Assembly (NCBI GenBank): GCA_020736575.1
Contig: JAGPYM010000003.1
Location: 868,001-932,000, forward strand
Origin: Thelonectria olida
Taxonomy: Eukaryota > Ascomycota > Sordariomycetes > Hypocreales > Nectriaceae
DNA length: 64,000 nucleotides
Direction of reading: 5' to 3'
The position numbers and the translations under genes are program-made. Below the pieces are notes generated by a model. That model did no database searches and was not told the DNA's origin. It was given only the letters and a program-made list of their open reading frames with translations. Below, in pieces: positions 1 through 11,549 of the stretch. How positions within the stretch are numbered: the first letter of the stretch is position 1; each line of letters begins with the position of its first letter.

Positions 1-998
1 CAACACCTCAGCGCGATGGTCGCGTCTTGGGGCTTTTCGATCTTTTGGTAGAGAAGGAACTCGGAACCCCGTCGAAGAATGATTCTCCAACAAAGAAGGA
101 TGCCCAACGCAGGATCGACGTCACGCCTAGCAAACGATCTACCATGAGTGACGAGACAACGGCAAGATTAGGTCGCACGCCAATGTCAGCCAGCAAACGA
201 CAAGCGTTAGATATGTTCATGACACCACGCAAGAACCGGGGCATGAATGCAGATGCTGTCACGCCCTCATCTGTCTCAAAACTTCAGTTTGACACACCGG
301 CCTTTTTGAAACGGAACTCTCTCCCTGTTTTGGACGAGATTGGCGACTTTGATGCACCGGCACCATTGAGACTACCCCGCAAGCCCATGGTGAGAGGTCT
401 GAGCGAAATTGTTGCCAGTCTACGGAAAGTGGAGGAAGAGACATTGGATGATGATCTGGATGCTCTGCGAGAAGCTGAGAACGAGGAAATTGGTGGACCT
501 GTACCGAAGCCAGTCCAGCCCAAGCCCAAGGACGACGTGCTGGTTGAAGATAGCCAGGTCAAGCAGCTTCCTCTTGGCGGATTTGACGACGAAGGCTTGT
601 ACGACAGTCCAGTGGAGGATGCAGTGGGCCGAGATGGAAATCCACTGAGGGTGTACAAGAAGAAGGGTCAGAAGCGAACAACCAGAAAGGTGAACATCAA
701 GCCGATGCGATTGAAGCGCCCGACAAACATGGGCGAGGCCCAACACAGCGATGACGAAGACGAGGAGAACAGAATCCCAGAGACACAACAAGGTGCAGAA
801 GATGCCGGTTCCGAATCGGACTTTGAGCGGGTGAAATCCAAGCCTAAGAAATCGGCACGCAAACCAGAAGGGACAGTGAAGAAGGCGGTCAGGAAGGTCA
901 ACGAGCTGGCTCATGCAAACTTCCAGAGACTGAAGCTGAAGAACAGCGGCGCAAAAGGCGGCCCTGGTTTTAACAGTAGATTCCGTCGACGACGATGA
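1..998 (+). CDS. sld2: DNA replication regulator Sld2, C-terminal part (5' end outside window)
   Basis: Sld2/Drc1 is the CDK substrate that, once phosphorylated, binds Dpb11 and helps load the CMG helicase at origins. The frame is open from base 3 and starts inside the protein (TPQRDGRVLGLFDLL, a conserved Sld2 segment), so the true start lies upstream. Several S/T-P sites follow, including TPSK and TPRK, which match the CDK consensus. A middle acidic stretch leads to a strongly basic C-terminus (KPKKSARKPEG, then FNSRFRRRR), typical of the Sld2/RecQL4-like tail. It ends at a TGA with no intron in the visible part. The assignment rests on these blocks and general composition. About 330 residues are visible. 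Confidence 0.8.
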   Translation, partial: TPQRDGRVLGLFDLLVEKELGTPSKNDSPTKKDAQRRIDVTPSKRSTMSDETTARLGRTPMSASKRQALDMFMTPRKNRGMNADAVTPSSVSKLQFDTPAFLKRNSLPVLDEIGDFDAPAPLRLPRKPMVRGLSEIVASLRKVEEETLDDDLDALREAENEEIGGPVPKPVQPKPKDDVLVEDSQVKQLPLGGFDDEGLYDSPVEDAVGRDGNPLRVYKKKGQKRTTRKVNIKPMRLKRPTNMGEAQHSDDEDEENRIPETQQGAEDAGSESDFERVKSKPKKSARKPEGTVKKAVRKVNELAHANFQRLKLKNSGAKGGPGFNSRFRRRR

Positions 999-1699
999 AC
1001 ATTGGGCAAAGATGAGCGTGGTGTTTGGGTTATGACTTATGATGGTGTGCATTCAGAGCGTCTTTTTAGCGATAAACCTGTGTAAAATTAGAGGCCTATA
1101 AGAGCTGGCTACCTGGCTACCTTATTTAATGAACTTTGAGAGTACTAATGAACCTAAACATCTTGTCCTGAAATCTTGCTTTGTGATGAAGATGAGTGAG
1201 CGAGTGAGGTGAAGAATTGAATGCTTGAAGGGGCTTAGTGGAGCCAATTGCTTTTAGGAGCTTCTTCAGCGCCCAACCAATACGGGGCTCGAATCCACTT
1301 TTCTCCTACAGTATTTCCCTTTTGCGTTCTCATTTGAGGCAGTCGCGCCGCGTCGAAGAAACAAAGGAAGTCGGCGTGGCGCGTGCCTTCCCCAAGACCA
1401 AGAAGAAGAGGGTGAATAATCTGAGTAATCGGCTGCAATCTAGCCTCAATTGAGCCTCTCCTATTCCGCAACGGCCAGACACTTTAGACATTCTCGGTTT
1501 CTTCTTGACGATTCTGGCTTCTCACTTCAGCGCTTGTGTTGCACCGCGCGTTTACACGGCCCTTCCCTTCACCAAACGTTGGATTATTGTTCATGATAAC
1601 ATGTCGCCTTAATAGCATGAAACTAATCACCTCAGATGCCGGTAAGTTAGTTAGGCCCGAGAGGAGAACGATCGGCTGACAGGGCTTTGTACAAAGAAC
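999..1699. other. Intergenic, sld2 3' side and dim-2 promoter
   Basis: No convincing coding sequence was seen here. The stretch should hold the sld2 3' UTR and the promoter and leader of the methyltransferase gene. A string near 1284-1295 resembles a tRNA B box, but no cloverleaf can be drawn around it. Confidence 0.6.
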
Positions 1700-4600
1700 A
1701 TGGACTGGCCAGATCCTGGGGACGACCCTTTCCCTGGAGTTGACAGAGAGGAGAGCTTCTTTGAGCAGGAGTACAAAACTATCACTCAAACCGATGAGCC
1801 ATTACCAATGAGCTGCATGAATCACGGCAAAATGGCTATTGAGAACCATCACTTCCTTGAAAACGACACTGGCCTGCTCACTGCAGCTCCCTCACCTGGC
1901 CTAGCAAAAGCAAACGCACACGCAAGCACAGAGAAGGACCTCGTTGAGAACCGCAACAATGGAAGTCTTGGCTATTCTACCTTCTTTCAGGAAAGCCTTG
2001 AAGCAGCACCCGACAATTTGGCAACTTCCAACAGCCATATTCACCCCATCATAGACGACACAGTCAACGCCTCGGACATGTCCATGAGTAGTACCGTGAG
2101 AGTTGAGCTCCCGGAAAGCACACTCGTCACTCCTAAATCGTGCTATGAGCCGTTCGAACCCGGTGCTCCCATCATCTCTGAGGCTGAAGCTGCTCGCCGC
2201 CTTCTTTGGGCCGCCAAGCAAGCCGGCCAAGATGATTCTTTTATCGAGTTTCAGCTCGACAACTTTGCCGTCTACTGCGATAAGGAACATTATCCTGAAG
2301 AAATGAAATCTCTTCACTACCTTGATGCTAAGCAAGGTAGCGGCACTCTCTTTTTCGATGGTCAGCTAAGCGTTGGCAACACGGCCTTTTTCGTCAAGCG
2401 TGTGGCCATCACCGCGTTGCCCATCGACAACTACGGAAATCTCAAAGCACATACTGTGCGTGGCAAGATTTGGCTTCGGTCTGAGCTAAACAAGACTCGC
2501 GAGATCTACTACTGTCTTCGCACACCGGCTTTTGAATACCGCCGTTTCTTCAAACCGTTTCTCTGGGTGGCCGACTTGGCCAAGCACTTTGTTGACTTTT
2601 TGAAGGTAATGGAAGACAGCCACCGCAAAGTTAGCATCTTCTCTTTCCGCAGCACTTTCGACACATGGATTCGCCGGGCGCACAAAAATGCCCCGGAGTT
2701 TGTCGCCTGGCGGGAGCAGTTCCCTCGCAATGACTTCCGTGGTCCCATCGTTGCCAACATTAACTTTCTGCACAAGGAGGCTGTTGGTGTTCTGGGCTAT
2801 GATTCAACATATTCGCACACTCTTTGGTCCGAAACCTTAGATTGCAAGCGATACAAGCCTTTCAAAGCCGCTGCGGAAAACCCTAGTACTGTTGTTACGC
2901 AGTACATTTACGACTGCTTTTCCCACCTTCCGTTTGGAGACCGGCTTGAGGCTGTTCCTCTCAGCAAGCAAAGTCAATCCTTGCGAAACAATCTCATACA
3001 CAGGCGAAATCTTGAGTTGCCGGCGCCCATTCACAACGCATCAAAGTCCCTTTCTACAGCTGGCACTCAGCAAATACGCGATATCAGACCAGGCGACAGT
3101 ATATCCACGACAAGAGATGAAGTCGAGTCAGGATCAAAATGGAAACGCGAGATGCCCCACGGCTTCAATGATGTCGACAGGTGGTTCGCCCTTGTCCAAA
3201 AAGTGGACGTCGACCGGCGTGGCCGCCGTTCCTTTGAGGTTATTTGGTACTACCGTGCTGTTGATACCCTCTGCGCTCTCATGAAGTACCCCTGGAACAA
3301 CGAGCTTTTCCTATCGGACCATTGCTCTTGCAAAGAGACCAGCAAGGTTGCAGAGGACCAGGTCCTAGGCGTGCACGACGTCGAATTTGGCGGTTCTTCA
3401 GCCACACAAGCAGAGATGTTCTGCCGACAGACGTACATCTGCGCCGAGCGGAAATGGATAACGCTTGACAAGAGCCACATGCGGTGCAAGCATGTCGAGC
3501 AGACGCCCAAATCTGCGCAATATCAACCAGGCGAGACCCTCTTGGTTGTATTGGACAAATCAACAGGCCGCTCTGAACCATGCGAGTTAGTGACGTCCTA
3601 TTCCGAAGACAGGGAAGAGATCTTTCGATTTCGGCGCCTACTGAGACGGAACCGCGTCGATACATCCAATGCTCGACCGAATGAGCTAGTCTATAGCGAC
3701 TCATCGAGGTGACAAAGCGGCGTCTCCGGGAAGGATGCTTCGTGCGGTTCTTCAAACCAGGGGAGTCGATTCCTCCGCCCTATGACGGAGACGGAGTCGG
3801 CGGTTTCTTCTACATCACGCACATGGAAGTTCTTGAGGAGGGCTGTCGTCGATTCTTGCCACTTGAATCGTTTCCTACGTCCCTCAAACAGGGATATGAC
3901 CCGACCGATGAACTAACCAAACTCCGAGGACTCGACCTTTTCTGCGGCGGTGGCAACCTCGGGCGTGGCCTTGAGGACGGGGGAGGTATTGAGATGAAGT
4001 GGGCCAACGACTGGGATGCCAAAGCCATTCACACTTACATGGCAAACGCTTCCTCACCACATGCGGTGGCGCCCTTCCTAGGATCTATTGACGACCTTCA
4101 ACGCCTGGCAATACAGGGCCGTTTCAGCCAACGGGTTCCTCTCATTGGGGAGGTGGATTTCATCTCAGGCGGTAGCCCCTGTCCCGGCTTCTCCAATCTG
4201 ACCAACGACAAAACGACAGTTACACAGCGCAAGAACCAGTCTCTTGTTGCCGCATTCGCATCATTCATCGACCTATACCGCCCCCGCTATGGACTTCTCG
4301 AAAACGTGCCTGGAATTGTGCAGAAACAGGCAAGCCGGAATCAAGATGTCTTTAGTCAGCTTATCTGCGCTGTTGTCGGGCTCGGATATCAAGTCCAGTT
4401 CTTCTTCCTTGATGCCTCCTCGTGCGGTTCTCCACAACGTCGCTCACGAGTTTTCCTCGCGTTTGCTGCACCAGGTCTCTGTCTCCCTCGTTCACCTTCT
4501 CCTACACACGCCCACCCGCCAAATACAAGAAGTCGCACTCTTGGAAACCTGCCTACCGGCGAGCCCATGGCTGAGAGAGCCATGCCTGATGCTACCCCTT

Positions 4601-5568
4601 TTCCCTTTACCTCCGCATACGCCGCAACCGCCGATCTTCCTGCCATATACGACTCAAAACCCAATACATGTATTCCCTTCCCGGATCACCGCGTGTCCCT
4701 CGGGCTCACGAAACAACTCCGGACGAAAATTAATCTTATTCCCACACAACCTTGGGGCATGAATTTCGCACAGACGTGGTTTGGGCAGGGTCGCGAAGGC
4801 CCCGGCAAAGGAGTTCTAACACCAGCAGAGCGACTATTCTTCACCGAAGACACTGGCAGCTCGTTGTGCCGCACTGGCATCAACTCCAATGCCTACGGCC
4901 GTCAGATGCCCAATAGGTTGATAGAGACAATCGTAACGAGACCAAGCCCTAGTGATGCTAAAAATGGGCGCACCCTGCACTGGCAAGAGGGACGTACCCT
5001 GTCCATTATGGAGGCAAGGAGAGCTCAAGGGTTTCGTGACGATGATGTGCTAGTAGGCCTGTCAGCGGACCAGTTCCGTATTGTAGGCAACAGTGTCGCC
5101 AGAGAGGTTGCTGTTGCTCTGGGAGTTGTCTTCCGGGAGGCATGGGTGCAAAGCCTTGCGAATGAGCGTCATGATCAGGCTGCCGTAGTGATCGAGATGA
5201 AGAGCTCCGAAGTACATATTGCAGCTACTAGCCTGCCAACTCCCTCAGATAGCGATGGAACCACACAAAAGTTTGACGGCCGCTCCTCTGATTTGAGTCT
5301 GGCCGTCGAAGAAGCCATCAGTTCGCAGAACTCGGCCGGCCAGGTGCCTGCGAATAGGATAACCCCCGACTCAACACCTCCTCCATCCCATTTCAGCCGC
5401 GAGAAACGCCGTTCCGGCTCCATCACTGTGGAAATTCGGGCAAAGAAATCACTCAAAACGAAGAGGAGCGAATCACCCGGCTCGACGACGAGATACCCGT
5501 CTGTTCACGGAGGCGTTGTTGAGCCGAGTCCACTGGGTCAGGCCGCCTGTGTGCTGGACAGTGACTGA
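1700..5568 (+). CDS. dim-2: DIM-2-like DNA (cytosine-5) methyltransferase, frame broken once near 3700
   Basis: The protein should put 5-methylcytosine on DNA in the nucleus; in Neurospora DIM-2 is guided by HP1 to H3K9-methylated, RIP-mutated repeats. The first part (1700-3712, 670 codons) has an N-terminal targeting region and a BAH-type domain around FALVQKVDVDRRGRRSFEV and NELFLSDHC. The second part (about 3697-5568) holds the catalytic motifs in order: I (LDLFCGGGNLGRGLEDGG), IV with the catalytic Cys (GGSPCPGFS), VI (LLENV), VIII (QRRSRVF) and X (IVGNSVARE). The first frame ends at TGA 3710-3712, just after NELVYSD; the second resumes with LIEVTKRR, the expected continuation. No intron of workable length joins them. 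One missing C beside base 3700 explains the break. Total length is about 1,290 codons, a little shorter than Neurospora DIM-2. The start ATG at 1700 has a good context (GAACATGG). Confidence 0.85.
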
Positions 5569-5947
5569 CGATGGGTCACGCTGGCGCTCCTGGGTTGATC
5601 TTGTTGGCGTACAGCCTTTTGCTGAAGAGCTTGGAGTAATCTGAATGTGGGAGCACGCTATACCGATAGAAAAGAGTCACAATATACACGAATATCACAT
5701 TCTATATAAACTTGGAAAGGTATAAACGTGAAATCATGACTTCATTCGCTATATCATGGAAAAGAAACAAAGAGAAGGGAGTACATACATTCTCAACACC
5801 CAAACTCCGCCTATATCCGACCCCTCATGCCGATGCCGATGCTTCGTGTAGCCCAAAATTATCAAGCATACCTGTAGTCAAGAGTCCTAAAGCAATCTGC
5901 TCCAGCTCCAAAATAGAAAAACCCGCTTGTCTTAAAATACCGCGCTT
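5569..5947. other. Convergent intergenic spacer
   Basis: This is the spacer between the convergent methyltransferase and AAA ATPase genes. It should hold both 3' UTRs. It is AT-richer than the flanking coding sequence, and I see nothing else in it. Confidence 0.6.
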
Positions 5948-8900
5948 TTACGCATCCTTCTCGAGATCCCGGAGCGTCATCACCTGTCTGGCGCCCATGG
6001 GCCCTTGTCCTCCCCACGTCTTGACACCCATGCCGGCATGTCCAGATGCCTGGCTAAGAATTGTTACTAGCTCCTTGCCGGTCACTGACAGGTCCTTGCC
6101 TGTATATCCCTTCATGGCACACTCCTTGAAAACGTGCCCGATTAGTCTCTCTCCCAGAGTCTCAACGCTGCGGCCGCTAGCCCACCCTTTTTGGTTGCTT
6201 AAGCGTGTGAGAAGTGTCATGAGCGATGTGCGTGTCATGGTGTCCATCTGAGGTGTGGGCTGAATCGTAATACCAACACGGCCAACAATGGCCCGCAACT
6301 GCTCAACACACTGCTCGGCACGGAGAGGACGGAATGTGAACTCGGTCGCGAATCGGCTTCGCATGCCCTGGTTGCTTCGCAGCAAACGATCCATGTCTTC
6401 TTCATAGCCAGCGAGAACAATGATGAGCTTACGGGCAAACTGCGGCTTGGTTACTGCGTCGACGAGCTCACTCACAGCTTCCTCAGCAAAGGATCCGGAA
6501 TGGCCCGCGAGTCGATATGCCTCATCAATGAAGAGCACCTTTCCAAGGGCAGACTCGAGGAGACGATGTGTCTTGGGGCCTGTCTGACCACAATACTCGC
6601 CCACCAGCTGCGTAGCTGAGACCTCAATGACATCGGGTGCCGAAAGGAGGCCCATGTCATAAAAGATCTGGCCCAACTTGCGAGCAGTCGTCGTCTTTCC
6701 AGTACCGGGGAGACCTTTGAAAACGTACGTGAAGGGGACATACGGTCTGGGATCGACGTTTCGCAGGCGCATGCCCTGGACCATCCATTGATAGGATTCA
6801 AACTTGGAGATAATGTCCTCGTACCCAACAAATCCGTCGAAAAGAGCTCGCGTGTTAGCGACGGCTCGTGTCAAGCGGTCGTAATCAGCGTCGAAATCCT
6901 GAGGCTCAATGGGGAAAGCATCGAGATCAACCAATTCTCCTTTTTGGTCCTTTGACACTCGGCGCAACCGTGCTGAAGTGGCCTTGGAAATGAGATTATC
7001 TACCTCTCCGCCATTGCCAAAGTTGGGTCGCACCGAAGCCCGTCGCAGGACCTCCATTGCCACCTCGCGTGCCTTTTCTGTTGCCTCCAGCTTCTCCTTC
7101 TTTAGCTTCAGGTCGAGGATTTGGCCAAGAGTCTCTTCGCTAAAGTTCTCGAAGACAAACGCCGAGTCAAGTGGGAATCTTCGCGCCAAGCCAGGATTGC
7201 AATTGCCGTACATATCCTTCATTTGATCCGCATAGCCGCAGAGGATGATGCATCGATCCTCGCCAGGGGTGCCGGCAACCTCAGCAACGATGGTGTCGAT
7301 GATGCCACCGCGGAAGTCTCCGTTCTTCGAATGGCTGCTGCTCGAGTTTCGGCCGGGATCAAGCATGTGGGCATCATCAATGATGAGAACGCTGCCCTTG
7401 GCCTCTCGCAACGCCTCTTTGGTGTTGTTCTCAGACCCGCCAATAAATCGGTCGAGAAGATCAGATGGCGTCTTGACGATGACGTCCCCCTTGGACAATA
7501 TTCCAAAATCTGCGAGGATTCTGCCATAAAGACGAGCAACCGTCGTCTTCCCTGAGCCTGGAGGACCTAGGAACACTCGGTTGGGACTAATGTTCAAAGG
7601 ATCATCTCCTCGCATTTCTCGGATGTAGTTCTGGTTGACTTGGTTGACCACGCCGAGGATCGACTCCTTGATATCGTCAATGCCAACCAGTTCCTGCAAC
7701 TCTTTCCAAGCAGGGCTCTTCTCTGGCCCAAGCGAGGGCTTGTTACCCAGCAAGTCTTCCTTGGTCATTTTGAAGTCCTCGAGGTAATTGCCGTCCTTGC
7801 GTGCTTTGCGGAGCCGTTCTAGCTGCCGTGTTATGGCTTCTCGATAGGCTTTCTGCACTGGCCAAGCGTTTCCAAATGTCTTTTCGTTGATACCCTGGGT
7901 GGCTCGTCGCATTAAAATGTTGACATAAGTGCCGTCATGTCCACCTTCAACCTCCATCGTCCTGTTCTTGAACGAGGTTCTCACCAGACCACGGAACACT
8001 GTGTGAAGTTCATCCTTGGTGTAGTTCGGCAGTTTTAGCACCGGGAAGTGAGCCTGCACCTGATGGCTGTAGTTCAGCTGGTCTGACAGGCCCCAGTCTC
8101 CATTGCCAGCGATGATGATGACAATTTTGCCTGGGAGGTCGAGAGACCTGATATAGAAGTTCCACAGATTGCAATCATCGTGGTCGAGGAGGTGGGCATG
8201 GTCAATCACCGCAATCTACGCACAGTTAGCACGTTGAGGATCCGTCAGCATCGTAATCTTCAACTTACGCATCCACCGCAGGCTATGCTGGTGCTATGCA
8301 TTGTGCTGAGTGTTGAAGTCTTGGACATGTTGTATGCTGAGAACTTGTTGATACCGGTCATGGTTCCAGAGGGTTTTACGAGACCCATGGAAGCGAGAAA
8401 CTTGGCATAGAGATTGGCGAGCATGGTCTTGCCTGTTCCCTGATTGCCTGTGAAGACGGCATCAAAGTTCTCGCTCTTGATGTCAGTTTCGCGGCGTTCG
8501 GATGCGCGGAACCTGGCCTTAGCATTCAAGAAAAAGGACTTGGCCTCCTCGAGACCTGGCACAGACATGAGCCTGTCGAGATATTTGTTTTCCGCCTTCT
8601 CCACCTCTTTCTGTCGGAGCCATTCGATTCTTGAAGGGGATTCGTCTTCGCAGTCTTCTGGTTCGAGTCCATCGATGCTAACATTGTCCGAATCGTCGTC
8701 TTGCTGGGCGGCACTGTGGTACATGAATTAGCCATTGATTGGTTGCGGGGATATGATTGCTTGGTGTTGCAGAACGCACTCAATCTCGTCTAACAAGTGC
8801 TCCAGCTCCTGACATAGCTGGAGGAATGCTGTTTCTACCAAGATCTCGCTATCGGCCTCGGTTGCCTTTTTCTCGGATTCTGCTTCCTTTTCCTCTTCTT

Positions 8901-9174
8901 CTGAAATGTCATCGTAGAGTCTTCGCAAGCCCCAGGGATCGATGCCCTCATCCTCTTCGATTAGCCTTTCTTTTCGGGGAGCGGTTCGGGTCCTGCGCTT
9001 CTTCCTCGATCTTCGCGACTTTTGCCTGGGAACAAGTCCCAGAAGCCAACTGACAGAGAAGTTTGGATCGTTTGACTCGTATTGCTTGGCCCAGGCCGGG
9101 CCGGCGGGCTGATAAGGCTGGAGACCCAGAAGCCAGCTGACGCAAAAGCTAGGGTCCGTTGATTCGAACTCCAT
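5948..9174 (-). CDS. Triple-AAA ATPase of the CbbX/CfxQ (SpoVK-like) family
   Basis: Three exons fit: 9174-8780, 8713-8269 and 8215-5948 (1,035 residues). Intron 1 (8714-8779) has donor GTGCGT and branch GCTAAT; intron 2 (8216-8268) has GTAAGT and TGCTAAC. Three AAA modules follow one another: Walker A GNQGTGKT near residue 222 with Walker B AVIDHAHLLD, GPPGSGKT near 500 with VLIIDDAHMLD, and GLPGTGKT near 783 with VLFIDEAYRL. Modules 2 and 3 carry the CbxX/CfxQ signature region. Bacterial and red-algal CbbX remodels Rubisco; fungal members have no assigned substrate, so a chaperone-like remodelling role is only inferred. The N-terminus carries a short duplicated motif and then a lysine/arginine-rich and acidic linker. 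No signal peptide or membrane segment is seen. Confidence 0.85.
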
Positions 9175-10610
9175 GATTTGGGCGACTTGCTGGAGGAAAG
9201 ATGCGGAGAGTGCAAGCGGGAGCCCGGGAGAGGATGCTAGCTACCTAGCTTGCAAGGCAAGGCAAGACGATGCGAGGCGCGCGGCACGAGAAACTGGTGA
9301 GGGCACAGGGTGAGATAAGGGAATTGAGACGGGAGGTGGGAGCCGAGAGCGGGGGTGGAAGGAGGAATGATGGGGAGATGATTCACAAGGGAGATACAAA
9401 TACGACGGGAGGGATGAAGGGATAAAAAAACGAGGGAGGAGGTCAATGGAGGAGGAACCAACAAATGTGATGGTGAATGGAAGAGGAGAGAAGACGAAAC
9501 GTGAGTCCTGAGGCAACGTGCAGCCGACTTTTGATGTCCGAAGGTAGGGAAGGTGCCATGGATCGGAGCTCTAGGCAGCCAATGGCTCCAAAGGGCTGCA
9601 CCTGCCGTTGACAACGGACGTGAAGAGGAGGAAGGCAATGGATGGCCGCCCGGCGCAAAGACGCAGGCAGGCACGCACTAGGAGCGCCAGGTAAGGCAGA
9701 GCGGTCACTGAATAGACAGGCACAGGCACGGGTTCCCGACACCTATTGAAGGTACATTGATTACGCCTCAAAGATACTTGGCCGCGACTCTGTTCTCGCG
9801 GCGTCATGGAGCGGCGCGGAGGAGGAGCGGGTAGAAATGGGTTGTACCGCATTGCGTCACTCCGGGACGCTCACACGTACCTCTCCCGTCCCCGGCCTCC
9901 ATTTCAATCAATGCCGACCCTTTAGAGGGCAGAAGGGGTCGGGAGGTCGTCCAACCTTGACGGCAAGCGGACCCAAAACCTCCAGACTAAAGTCCTAAAA
10001 CGCAAGACCCCAGCCTATTTGTTTCTTAGCGGCCCTTGTTACCTTGCAGCCCCCAGCCCAGCCAGCCTCGGGGGTTCACAGTAGTGCAAGAGTCATTCGG
10101 CAGCGCTTACAAGCTGAAGACGGCAGGACAAGGTTGTGTTTTGTTGAGCGTTCAGAATATCACAAGTACTTTGTCCCGCCTCCCTGAGACAGAAAAGTGA
10201 ACAACAATGATGCCATCTCCATCTCCATCCCCCCGCCCTGCCGCCCCCTCAGTGCGTGCACAAACAAGTGCGAGTGAGGCACTCCAGCATCGTATCCACT
10301 CCACATAATCGTCTCCCGTAAGGCCGGTTGCCTCATGCACTGCCACGAGACCATGGCGCATTGGAGGGACTCGGGGCGCTTCTCTTTGGATGGCAGCTTG
10401 TGGTTGGTTGTTGTTGCCTGCTGTCTTGCGTGAGACGGATGTACCGTGGAGGGATGCGATGCGGTTGAAAGTGTTTGATATGGCTTCCATCAGGGTTATA
10501 AGTGATGGAAGGACTGGCAATCACAGGCTTCATGAAAGACGACAGCAGACAATCAAAGAAGATTGCCATGCTACCCACCCGTATTGTCCTCCCGTCAGTT
10601 CGTATCTGAC

Positions 10611-10641
10611 TTGTTGTTGCTGTTGCTGTTGCTGTTGTTGT
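10611..10641. repeat. TTG/CTG trinucleotide microsatellite
   Basis: A run of TTG and CTG triplets. On the minus strand it reads CAA/CAG and gives a glutamine run in a spurious frame. Confidence 0.9.
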
Positions 10642-11052
10642 CTTGTGCAACTGTGCCACTGCACTGCTGCGAGCTGCAACCTCGTCGGGTGTGTCCTACT
10701 GCATGATGCCCGCCTTGGCTCTGCTTTGCTGGCTGGTCCATGGATCCATGGATGCTGATGATGAGTCGCAGGACTGAGGAGGACAACCTGAAAAGCAAAG
10801 CAAGGCTGAACCGGCATCCGCACAGCGAAACGCCCACTGCCCCGGAAGGGTTCCACAGAGGAGGCCTGGAGGTCCCATCCGCATCGTCCATGCCTGCGTT
10901 GAGAATCCACTGAGAGTCCACCAGACGGCAGAGATGTGGTGGGGAATCTCTCTTGGTCCCCTGGATGGGCCATGGGTTGGTTCGCCTTGCGCTTTCGTGG
11001 TGGGGAATGGACGCCTTGAATCCGGGCATTGTCGACATTGGCGACCATCAAG

Positions 11053-11070
11053 GCGACGACGACGACGACG
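11053..11070. repeat. (CGA)n microsatellite
   Basis: Six tandem CGA-type triplets in non-coding sequence. Confidence 0.85.
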
Positions 11071-11529
11071 TTTGAGGTTGTTGGTGCATGACGAATGCCA
11101 TTCTACGAAATGCCCATAGAGAGGAAGGAATCTGATGATAAGGGAGGCCTCAGTTCAACTCAGTCATATGTTCCAACCCACATTTTCAACCATTACCTGC
11201 CTGTCATGACTTCTCCCCCTCGCTTGCTTGCTTCACTTCTTCACACCGTCCGTCACCAACTCCAAACCCTGTGGGGGCCAACGGCGTGATTGATGAGTTG
11301 AAGGAAAAGCAAAAAAAAGCCACCAAAGGTCAGTCCATGTCTTTGTTGAGGCGGCGGTGGTGACGGTGCGTGACACTGCAATCTATTACCTATTCACTGC
11401 ATATCTCAGTTATCAAGGGATAATCAGTGAAGCCATTCTCCCTTTGATTCTGACGACTCACAAGTCGCTAAGCAAAAGTGAGGCGGCGACGGCGGCTGGG
11501 ACCCCCAAAGACGCCAAACGAGCATGGAT

Positions 11530-11549
11530 GGCTGGCTGGCTGGCTGGCT
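11530..11549. repeat. (GGCT)n microsatellite
   Basis: Five GGCT units in tandem in non-coding sequence. Confidence 0.85.

Noticed and set aside
1284..1300. GGCTCGAATCC string resembling a tRNA B box
   Set aside because: T-stem has mismatches and no cloverleaf can be built.
3697..3712. Programmed minus-one frameshift in dim-2
   Set aside because: There is no slippery heptamer or obvious downstream structure, and programmed shifting is not known for this family. A base loss is simpler.
10530..11051. Minus-strand frame with a polyglutamine run
   Set aside because: The glutamines are a CAG/CAA microsatellite. The rest has no conserved pattern and overlaps other frames.
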